A stretch of DNA of 10,072 nt, taken from assembly GCA_029339195.1 (NCBI GenBank), contig JAPTJF010000839.1, positions 1 through 10,072 on the forward strand. The letters run 5' to 3'. This document shows positions 1-6,932 of the stretch, one piece after another. The notes under the pieces were generated by a model, which was given only the letters and a program-made list of their open reading frames with translations, made no database searches and was not told the DNA's origin. The stretch comes from Micractinium sp. NFX-FRZ (Eukaryota > Chlorophyta > Trebouxiophyceae > Chlorellales > Chlorellaceae). The stretch's first letter is position 1. Each line of letters starts with the position of its first letter. Position numbers and translations under genes: made by a program.

Positions 1-48
1 GCTCAGCACCCTGCATCCGGCCTGCTGCAGAACCACGCACGCCGGCAC
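1..48 (-). other. Partial exon 20 of the Tnp2-like gene (minimum extent)
   Basis: After the donor at 204, three acceptors (exon starting at 141, 60 or 48) all lead into the same phase-0 frame, open to the left edge. The shared part reads VPACVVLQQAGCRVLS. The pyrimidine- and TG-rich tract at about 65-100 (minus strand) favours one of the two later acceptors. The stop codon lies outside the window. Confidence 0.45.
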
Positions 49-3000
49 CTGCTGCTGGAGCTGTTGACTTCCCAGCAGGCACAGTAGGCACGGCAGACAC
101 AGCAGGTGCCCCATGCATGCGGTTTTGCACCACGCTCCCCGCTGTGTGCTCCCCCTGGCTTGTGCCCTGGCCCGCCAAACCCCTCCCTGGCCCACCAGGC
201 CCACCTGGCTGTCTATGCGTGCCGCTGCAATCAGGTGGTCCGCCTCAAAGGCGCCAGCGCCCTCGACGCGCACGCGGCGCAGCCCCCGCAGCAGCTTATC
301 CTCCTCCATCTCACTGAACCACAGCACGTCCAGCAGCACGTGCTCCTGGCTGCCAATCTGCACCTGCAGCACGTCCTGTGGCAAGCACCAGCGGGCGGGC
401 AGGGGAGTGGAGCAAGCAAGTGGGCGCAGGTCCAGGCAGCCGAAGGGGTGGGCGGGCGAGGGTGTGCATGCAGGGACATGAAAAGAAGAGCCAGACGCAC
501 GCTTGCTGCGCCTTCCTGTGAACAGCTGTCCAGCCAGCCAGCTCACGGTACTGCTCTGCCTTCAAGTCCGCACATGCCCGCCCCATTCCCATTCCATGCT
601 CACCTGCACGCGGCCCACATACAAGCGGGATGCAGGTGGGCCGGCTGCCGGGGATGCAGGTGGGCCGGCTGCTGGGGCGGGCCTCACATCAAAGGTGGCA
701 GCCACGTAGCTGTCAGTGTAGACGGTGTTCTTTTCCACGCGCGCCACACGCAGCCCCAGCTCCCGCACCTGCAGCAACCAAGGCAGGGCGGGGGGGAGCA
801 GCAAGGCCAAAAGGCAACAAGGGTGGTGAGCGTCGACCAGCGCCAGTGCGGTGCACTGGCCTGCACATGCACTTCTCCAATGCTGGGCGGCCATTGCGGC
901 AGGCGCAGAACAGAGAAGTGCCCTCGCAATGTGGGGAGGTCAGGGCCGCCTGCCCGCAATGCGCGGCCTGCGCATGCGGGGCTTGCGGGAGGGGCCTGTG
1001 CCAGCGCACCTGAACGTGAGTGAAGGAAAAGGCGCGGGGGTCGATGCCTGTGATGAGGTCGCGCGCTGGCTGGCTGAGGCGCGGCATGGCATGGGGGCTG
1101 AGCGTGGAGGCGCTGCGCAGCCACAGCTCAAAGGTCGGGGCGGGGTGCTGGCCCAGCAGCGCAAAGCGCGCCTGCTCCTCCCGGAAAATGCTGCGGGGAT
1201 GAAGGCAACACCCAGCAGTGGGTCGGTAAGGCAGGTGCACTGCTGGAAAGCCTGTGCGAGGCAGCAGGAGAAAGCCCGGTTGGCGGCACACGCAGGCCAG
1301 GCGGGGGCTGTCGCAGCTTGCTCCCGCCCCCACCCGCGTGCCAGTTCCTCACCTGATCAGTTCGTCGTGCGCCGGGAGGGTCTGCGTCCAGGCGGAGATC
1401 TCCGCTAGCTTGGCCTGGTCCAGGCGCACAACCCGTCGGGTGCCGCCGGGCACCACCTCTGCAGTGGTGGGTGCCGCCTGCTCGTCCCCGGCCGCGGCCT
1501 GCGAGCATGGTTGGGTCAGCGCACTGCAGGGTTGGAACGCGTGCACAATGCAACAGCCAAAAGCATACGGCCAGACCTGTGCAGCAGCTGCGCGACAGCT
1601 GGCAAAGCGGTGCTGTCCCGCTAAGCTGTGTGCCGGGGAGGCGGCCAGTGAGGCAACGTCCAGCTGGCAAGATGCTGCATTCAATTGTGTGCATGCCACA
1701 CTGCGGGTTGCCCAGCCCAAGGCTGCTCCCATTCTCCCCGTCCCCCCCTGGGCTCACCTGCACCAGCGCCTTCAGCACAAACATCATCTCGTACAGCGCG
1801 TAGCGGTTGATGATGGACGCCTCGGGGCTGTTGCGATTCTGCACGCCGGCGCTTTTACAGTACCCCAGGAAGCTCTCGTGGCAGAACTCCCACCACTCTG
1901 ACACTGCCCCCCACTCCCTGACCTCCCCGGGCGCGTGCGCCACCGAGTGCACTGCATTCATGGGAACAGCCTGGTGTTAGTGCCTCGGCACTATATATCA
2001 CTCCATGAGATGGTCCTTGCCCTAGGCCTGCTGCTCGCAGTCGTATGCACTTGCAGATGCCGCATGCGCGACCTACGCAGTGTTCAAGCCCGGCAGCTGT
2101 GTGTGCAAGCCCTTGCCTGTAAGCAGTATCTCGGACAGGGGGAGGTGGCGCTCCAGCTCCACCACCACTGCTGCCACCTCCACCTCCAGTGCATCCAAGG
2201 CCTGTGCCAAGGGCAATGAGGGGCTGGGAAGGGGTGATGAGACCATCGTGTGCATGCACTCGGATGCAGCATCCACACTCATGCTTTGTTTTGTGTGTTC
2301 AGCTTGCGGCCCGTGCCCCGTCTTATGTTGCTGTCCGCACCTGCGCTGGCACAGAGGGGCGCGTCAGCCGCGCGAGCAGGTCCCCAAGGTGTGCGACCGC
2401 CGCCACTTGCTCATCGCCCAGCCCACCCACTGCCAGCGCCTTGGCCAGCATGCCAGTGGTGAGCAGGTCCTTGCACTCAGCCGCCTTCTTTCGCGCACCA
2501 GCCCCCTCAAAGCCAGCATCGTCATCATGTGTGCCTGCAAGTAGGAACAAGCACACACTCGCATGCCCGCCTGCTTGCCCTGCCCAGCAGCCCGGCCTGC
2601 CCAGGAAGAGGCACACACCCACCAGCCCGCCTGTCGGCCCGCCTGCTTGCCCTGCCCAGCAGCCCGGCCTGCCTAGGAAGAGGCACACACCCACCAGGCT
2701 GCCTGCAGCGGCAGCAGCAGTAACAAGAACATGTCCACCCCCAGCATGCCTTCCTGCCTGCTGCCCGCCACATATGCTCACCCTGTTCGGACTTGAGGAT
2801 GCGCTCCGGGCGGCCATGCACGAAGCTCGCAACTTTCTGCATCAGCAAGGCGCAGGGAGGTATCAATCTGCTCAGCACCAAGCAAGATAAGATAAAAGGC
2901 CTAGGCAGAGGAGGTGCAATACATAATCACGCGGTTCCGGCGGGCGTGCATGATTGGATCAGGCCCTTCACAATCTTACGCCGCTCGTTTGCTGCCTGGG

Positions 3001-6000
3001 GATCCGTGATATGTGCGGCTGCCTGGCTAGCGCACACGTCCCGCACCTGTGCCCGGCACCACTCCCGCACGCGGCGCAGCCCGTCCCGAGTGAGGCGGAA
3101 GGGGGCTGGGGGAAGCGCCGCCTGGCCAGCCTCCTCAGCCTGCCACCACTGGGGGTGGCGGTTACGTGCCTGTTCGAGGCGACGCACGGCCAGCGAATCC
3201 CTGCTGCCCAGCGCCATGCCCTCGAGGTGCTTCGCTGCAGGGGGGGGGGGGGGTTGGGGGGGCGGTGAGGGGGGCGGTGAGGGGTGGGGGTGCAAATTGA
3301 ACGCAGGAGATGCAAACTGCATTGGTACAACAATCGCAGGTAACGACAGTCAGTGGCTGCACCGAAAAGGGTTGCAAAGCACCATGTGCCCCTGTGCCAG
3401 CTCCCTGCGCACCAATGCCCATCATCATGTGCATAAGTGGCAGCGAGTGGCTCTTGATCACGTCCCAGTACGGCAGGCGGGAAAACTCTGAGAGGAACAG
3501 CACGCCGTTCTCCTTCTCAGGCGTGCTGCCGGGGCGCTCTGCGCGGTCCTCCTCGTTCTGCGCAGCATCTGCACGCGTGCACTCATCTGCAGATGCAAGG
3601 TGGGTAGAGAGCAGGTTGGGGGGGTGGTGAAGGTGAGATGGGCAGCGCTGAGCATGCTTTGCATGCCGTTTCAGCCTGCCGTCTCCGCCTGCATCCCGTT
3701 ACGCGCCGTGTCGTGAGCGCACAATCACTAGGACTCCACTTTCACACGGCAGCAGAGATCAACTATACGCACCATTTCGGAAGAGGATGGGCACCTTGTC
3801 ATGCGTGCGCAGCTCGTGATCGAGTGGCAGCAGGCGCTCGTTGTCGATGTAGACGTACTTGTGGAGAGCCGCCACGTAATCCCCCTCAATGTAGCACTTG
3901 CTGCAGCCGCACTTGCACCCTGCGTGGGGGGCAGCGCTGGCAGTGCTACAGTAAGCACATGCATGCCGGCCAGGCTAGCACACGCCCGCCCGGCCTGCCT
4001 GCCTGCACGTCTGCCCGCCTGGGTACCCACCGTCTTGCCCTCCGGCCGGCCCCGCTGGCTTGCGCGTCTGCCCGCCTGCCTCCCTACCCCCCGCCCTCCC
4101 AGCACTCCCCATGCGCACCTGCATCCGCCATGCCTGCCACGTCTCGCAGGGCGCGGTTGTCCTGGATCACGAGCGCCACCATGACGCGGCAGGTGAAGGT
4201 CTCCTTGCGCGTGGCATCGTAGATCTCCACGCCCGTCTCAAACAGCGACAGCAGTTCATCAACCTGCGCGGGGGTGAGCAAGGGTGCACATAGCGGTCAA
4301 TACTATTGGTGGCGTGGTGCTGTCGCCAGACCAGAGGGGCATGTCGCTGCCCACCACACGCGTGGGCGCGCCCGGCAGAGCACAACCGCTCAACAGGACA
4401 CAGGAAGGAAACCGGCAAGGGCTGCTGCAACACACGAGTTGGCAGCAAAGACACCAGTGTGGAAGGCACCGGCGTGGCAGTGCAGCGTGGCAGTGAAGCT
4501 GAACGCCTCTGCATTTTCAAGCTGCACCTTTAACACGGGCATTCCCAAGGCAAGGCACCGGCAGCTTCCGCCAAGGGCTGCACAGCTCACCAGTTTGCGT
4601 AGGTACAACTGCATGTGCTTGGGCTTCTTTGGCCCGTTGATCACGCCCCACAGCAGCATGTTGTCAAACTTGGCACGGATCTGCAGGTAGGCACCAGCCC
4701 AGTAGCGCACCGTGGTCAAGCGTTGAGCCAGGGCAGCTTGAGAGAACCATGCAGCTGCCACCAGCACGGCCCCAGTCAGACGCAGCGAGCGCCCCACCGC
4801 CTCCCCTCCTGCCACCAATCACGCCACGGCTTCCCCACCTCTGGAGGCAGGTTGAGAATGATGGCTGACAGGACTTGCAGCGAGTAGGTGCCGTGGTTGA
4901 AGGGGTTCATGCCGTCCACGAAGAGCGCTAGCAGCAGGTTGCGGGGGTCGTCAAAGAAGGGGTCACCCCTGGATTGGCACCATTCCTTCAGCCGCTGCAC
5001 GCCCGCTGCGCCTGCGGGCCAGGGAAGGAGAGCGGTGGCAGAACACAGGCAAACGCATTGGAGACACGCGCGTCTGCACACCTGAGGGACGGGTGCACTG
5101 CCCAACGGGCTGTCAAGCTCGTGTGCCCAGGCGGGCCCACGGGCCAGCACCGCAGCCACTTGAAACCCGACACCAGCCCAGCGCACCCCATATGCTGCTG
5201 ATGTATCCCTCCGTCTCCTGCCTATCCACATGCCACCCCATCTTCCCAGCCAAGGTGGGAGAGAAGAAGCGCGTCTGGATGCTGGCTGCAAGCTGCCGCC
5301 AGCGGAGGCGCTTGCGAGCGCCGGTCTTGGGGCTGGCGGCGGGGCCTCCACAGTCGGGGCAGACGGTTGCGCCAGGCGCTAGGAAGCAGCACTCGCGGGT
5401 TGGGCAAACATCCACCTCCTGGGGAAAGGCGAGAGGGTACGTCAAACGAGGCTAGGCAAATGAAGGGGCCCCTGGACAGCTGGCAGGCAGCGTGCCAAGC
5501 GCAGCACGTCCGCAGAAGTGAGGTGGCATAAGGCAGAACAGGCAACAGAAAGCCATGGCCGGGCACGACAGGGCACCAAGTGCAGCGGCGTAAACGCCTC
5601 CGTCGCTTGCCATGCAGCCCAGCGGTGCGCACCTGGGGGTCGAGGTGCAGGCCGCTGAACAGCTTTTCAAGGCCAGGGAGGCCCTTGGCCAGGGTGCGTG
5701 TGCTGCCAGAGGGCGCCCACTTATGGGGCAGCTGCATGATGCGGTTCATCAGGGCCCTCGGCGAGTGGGAGGCCTTGCATGCCTCCAGCACATCCAGCGC
5801 AGCCTCCCCCACCGTGCACACAGCACCTGGAAACAGCGGCTCTGGCAGGCACGAGGAGGGGCGGCGCAAAGACATGTTGGGCACTTGCCAGGCCCGCCCA
5901 GCAGTCGGCCAGCCGCTCCGTGCAAGCAGGACGAGCGCAGACCGGGGCGCCCACGCAGCCTAGCATGCCGTGCCCCTCCTGGCCCACCTGCGAGCTCCTG

Positions 6001-6803
6001 CACGGACTGCAGCGTCAAAGAGGCAAAGGCACTGGCCCCCGGGGCACGCCCTGCCTCCTCCTCCTCCTCCTCCTCGTGCTCCCAGTCCTCGTCCTCCGCC
6101 ATCTGCCACTCCTCCCACCCTGCCTCCCCGCCTCCCCCTGGCGCTGCCGCAAGCTCCTGCTCGCTGTCTTCTCCTGCAGACCAGGTGAAACAGCGGGGAC
6201 GCGGGGGCCTTTGGACAAGGACGAATCGCGCACGAACTGGCCGCCCTCGGGCCGCGCAGGCTGGCGGCCCAGGCAGCACAGGGCTCTGCACTCTCGCACG
6301 CGCAGCTAGCTGAACCCAGGGCCTCACCCGACAACATTTCCTCATCCTCCTCGTCGCTGTCCAGCAGGTCAGGCAGGGGAGGCTCGTCCTCGCTGTCCTG
6401 GTCGCTCTCGGCGCCACTGCTGCTGGCGGCAGGGCAGGTGCCACCGCTAGCGGCAGCTGCGCTGCTGCCGGGGCTGCCCAGTGCTCCAGGCACACCCTCC
6501 ATCTGCAGCTCTGCCATCATCTGCTGAACTTCAAACAGTCTCTGCAAGCAGCATATGCGGGGGTCTGCTGCGTAAGAGGGGGCAGCGACCGGCCACCGCG
6601 CGCACGTGCCGAGGCCTGGCGGGCGGCCGCATGCTGGCGGCGGCGGCGGCGGGCTGCAGCGGCCGGGTCCAGCCTACCTCCTGTATGATCCCAGCGCGCT
6701 CATCTGGCGGCACCTGCCCGTGTCTCCGCTCATGCCGTGACCTGCTCGAGCGGGAAGTGCGGCAGCCGCGGCAGTGCACACACCAGCAAGTGACCCGCTC
6801 CAT
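1..6803 (-). CDS. Tnp2-family (CACTA/EnSpm-type) transposase-like protein, 20 or more exons, 3' end outside window
   Basis: Exons read from the splice signals, in order: 6803-6678, 6541-6328, 6173-5988, 5841-5633, 5418-5187, 5011-4839, 4680-4591, 4263-4119, 3919-3773, 3586-3413, 3234-3047, 2836-2782, 2534-2341, 2201-2117, 1951-1758, 1498-1353, 1190-1010, 768-604, 375-205, then a partial last exon ending at 1. All phases join and give 1025 codons through exon 19 without a stop. Family features, in order: Cys/His cluster (residues 6-28), acidic linker (about 90-165), CPxxxCC...CPDC zinc-binding segment (250-268), DGMNPF (355-360), GPKKPK (396-401), Cys cluster (460-467), LPYW (545-548), and a DUF4218-like block (about 712-804). 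Known of the family: DDE-type cut-and-paste transposase acting on element ends in the nucleus. Inferred: either an intact element or a domesticated copy. The weakest joins are exon 11 to 12, where the donor at 3046 was chosen by homology, and the last exon. An in-frame ATG at 6875 could add 24 codons. Confidence 0.85.
205..1190 (-). other. Exons 17-19: C-terminal region after the DUF4218-like block
   Basis: Exon 17 (1190-1010) encodes a charged segment. Exon 18 (768-604) encodes ELGLRVARVEKNTVYTDSY..., a Pro/Ala insert and RLYVGRVQ. Exon 19 (375-205) encodes LLDVLWFSEMEEDKLLRGL. The pattern of a 'tds..at' strand, then 'Y.grV' and '...l.W' resembles the region after DUF4218 (DUF4216-like or BAH-like) in related transposases. 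This similarity is weak and is a guess at family level. All three junctions are phase 0. Confidence 0.5.
627..674. repeat. 24-bp tandem duplication inside exon 18
   Basis: Two adjacent 24-base copies (627-650 and 651-674) are nearly identical on the plus strand (gggatgcaggtgggccggct...). On the minus strand they add two in-frame PAAGPPAS units to the Tnp2-like protein. The length is a multiple of three, so the frame is kept. Confidence 0.85.
1758..2201 (-). other. Exons 14-15: DUF4218-like domain, joined across a GC-AG intron
   Basis: Exon 14 (2201-2117) gives VELERHLPLSEILLT. Exon 15 (1951-1758) continues VHSVAHAPGEVREWGAV, then WWEFCHESFLGYCKS and RNSPEASIINRYAL. Together they match the order of DUF4218, which follows the Tnp2 core in CACTA transposases: LE..FP.....vHL..Hl......GPV..RWM.PFERF...lK...rN...PEaSI...Y. 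The motif runs straight across the junction, which fixes the splice. Confidence 0.75.
1952..2116 (-). other. GC-AG intron (intron 14) of the Tnp2-like gene
   Basis: The donor reads ACAG|GCAAGG (G at 2116, C at 2115) and the acceptor AATGCAG at 1952. No usable GT donor keeps both the frame and the domain motif. The flanking exon context matches the consensus of GC-AG introns, which are spliced by the major spliceosome. Confidence 0.65.
2565..2708. repeat. 72-bp tandem repeat, two copies, in intron 12
   Basis: Copy 1 starts at 2565 and copy 2 at 2637. Both hold gcctgcttgccctgcccagc, then cagcccggcctgcc and aggaagaggcacacacccac. They differ at a few positions and at the end. The block lies wholly inside the 247-nt intron between exons 12 and 13 of the minus-strand gene. 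Confidence 0.85.
3240..3291. repeat. G-run, potential G-quadruplex, polypyrimidine tract of the exon 11 acceptor
   Basis: The plus strand has 14 consecutive G (3240-3253), then further runs of 7, 6, 4 and 5 G separated by short spacers. On the sense strand of the minus-strand gene this is a C-rich polypyrimidine tract directly before the CTGCAG acceptor of exon 11. Confidence 0.8.
3413..4680 (-). other. Exons 7-10: Tnp2 catalytic-core region
   Basis: Exon 7 gives GVINGPKKPKHMQLYLRKL, like the family's 'i.GPkePknl..yL.pl'. Exon 8 continues VDELLSLFETGVEIYDA and carries VIQDNRALRDVAG, where D445 sits at a conserved acidic position. Exon 9 begins with the Cys knuckle CKCGCSKC. Exon 10 carries FSRLPYWDVIKSHSLPLMH, equivalent to LPYW...H.lDvMH in related proteins but with Pro (557) where Asp is usual. 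The longest intron of the gene (4264-4590, 327 nt) lies here. I see nothing in it beyond unique intronic sequence. Confidence 0.8.
3961..4090. repeat. Low-complexity GCCTGCC/CGTCTGCCCGCCTG-rich intron sequence
   Basis: Intron 8 of the minus-strand gene holds degenerate repeats. CGTCTGCCCGCCTG occurs twice (about 4008 and 4065), within many GCCTGCC units. No coding potential is seen. Confidence 0.55.
4839..5418 (-). other. Exons 5-6: Tnp2 zinc-binding segment and DGMNPF core block
   Basis: Exon 5 (5418-5187) opens EVDVCPTRECC and continues to CPDCGG, which matches the CP.gC....CP.Cg segment of Tnp2. It ends inside YISSIWG, like the family's 's.vydG'. Exon 6 (5011-4839) resumes in phase and reads DPFFDDPRNLLLALFVDGMNPF, then NLPPE. 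This is the most diagnostic Tnp2 stretch (DPRN..L.L..DG.NPF...YS........NLPPE). D355 in DGMNPF is a candidate acidic active-site residue. The phase match across the 175-nt intron supports the join. Confidence 0.85.
5633..5841 (-). other. Exon 4: Tnp2 pre-core helical region
   Basis: The exon encodes about 69 residues starting EPLFPGAVCTVGEA. It resembles the 'plypga.ltv.ea' segment that precedes the zinc-binding part in Tnp2 proteins, followed by a helical region ending GLEKLF. Two acceptors are in frame (after 5842 and after the CAG five codons downstream). I prefer the upstream one because it keeps the LFPGA motif. Confidence 0.65.
5988..6541 (-). other. Exons 2-3: acidic linker with poly-Glu run
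   Basis: Exon 2 (6541-6328) and exon 3 (6173-5988) are joined in phase 1 across a 154-nt intron. Together they encode a Ser/Asp/Glu-rich stretch that includes DSDEEDEE and a run of seven Glu. The Glu run comes from a (CCT)n run on the plus strand at 6055-6075. Such acidic, probably disordered linkers are common between the N-terminal finger and the core of Tnp2 proteins. No fold is visible. Confidence 0.7.
6055..6075. repeat. (CCT)7 trinucleotide run in exon 3
   Basis: The run encodes the poly-Glu stretch of the acidic linker on the minus strand. It is a likely length-variable site that stays in frame. Confidence 0.85.
6678..6803 (-). other. Exon 1: N-terminal CxCxxC...H Cys/His cluster
   Basis: The exon encodes 42 residues and ends on a complete codon before GTAGGC. 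It holds C6, C8, C11 (CWCVHCRG), then Arg/Ser-rich sequence with H24 and H28. Many Tnp2 proteins begin with a similar CxCxxCxG...S..T...H cluster, probably a small zinc finger that contacts DNA. That match is why I chose the ATG at 6803 and kept this exon. The zinc role is inferred from spacing only. Confidence 0.7.
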
Positions 6804-6932
6804 CGCCCTTTGAGCGGTATCGGGAATGCGAATTGCCACTCTTACCTCGCTCCACAGTGGCATCAGGCTGACCACGTGGCCAGTTCATTCAAGTCGCTTG
6901 GCAAGCCGCTCCCTCCCCATATAGCCCGCACG
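6804..6932. promoter_or_regulatory. Divergent intergenic region, probable bidirectional promoter with G-box-like palindrome
   Basis: This 129-base gap separates the two start codons. It contains the perfect 8-base palindrome CCACGTGG at 6872-6879 (core CACGTG, the plant/algal G-box bound by bHLH or bZIP factors) and CATATA at 6918-6923. The latter is only about 10 bases before the right-hand ATG, too close to act as its TATA box. Neither gene has room for a promoter of its own unless 5' exons exist elsewhere. The promoter role is inferred from position. Confidence 0.45.

Noticed and set aside
106..1023. 305-codon plus-strand open frame across the end of the left gene
   Set aside because: It spans exons and introns of the minus-strand gene. 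Its composition (Pro, Ala, His, Gln, Cys rich) is what GC-rich antisense sequence gives, and the minus-strand exons carry family motifs with matching splice phases.
1128..1961. 277-codon minus-strand open frame starting MNAVHSVAHAP
   Set aside because: It begins in the intron before exon 15 and reads through introns 15 and 16, where it turns into low-complexity sequence. Splicing at 1757/1499 restores the proper frame, so only the exon 15 part is coding.
2565..2708. CRISPR-like repeats (also the blocks at 7874-7970 and 9761-9970)
   Set aside because: The units are directly adjacent or degenerate with no unique equal-length spacers, and they lie inside eukaryotic introns.
3724..3740. CACTA-like string (cactaggactccact) as a transposon end
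   Set aside because: It sits inside intron 9 of the transposase gene, has no inverted partner that I can see, and is too short to mean anything.
5113..5187. Extension of exon 5 past TGGG into the intron (GALGWCRVSSGCG...)
   Set aside because: This reading soon stops. Splicing at 5186/5012 joins YISSIWG to AAGVQRLKEW in phase and restores the family order.
5970..6313. Plus-strand open frames rich in Leu/Pro opposite exon 3
   Set aside because: They are the complement of the acidic GAG-rich exon (CTC/CCT gives Leu/Pro) and have no start or splice context of their own.
6774..6932. Upstream ATG at 6774 in frame with the right-hand gene
   Set aside because: It would overlap exon 1 of the left gene antisense, and the added 53 residues look like random translation. 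The ATG at 6933 has A at -3 and starts the protein-like segment.
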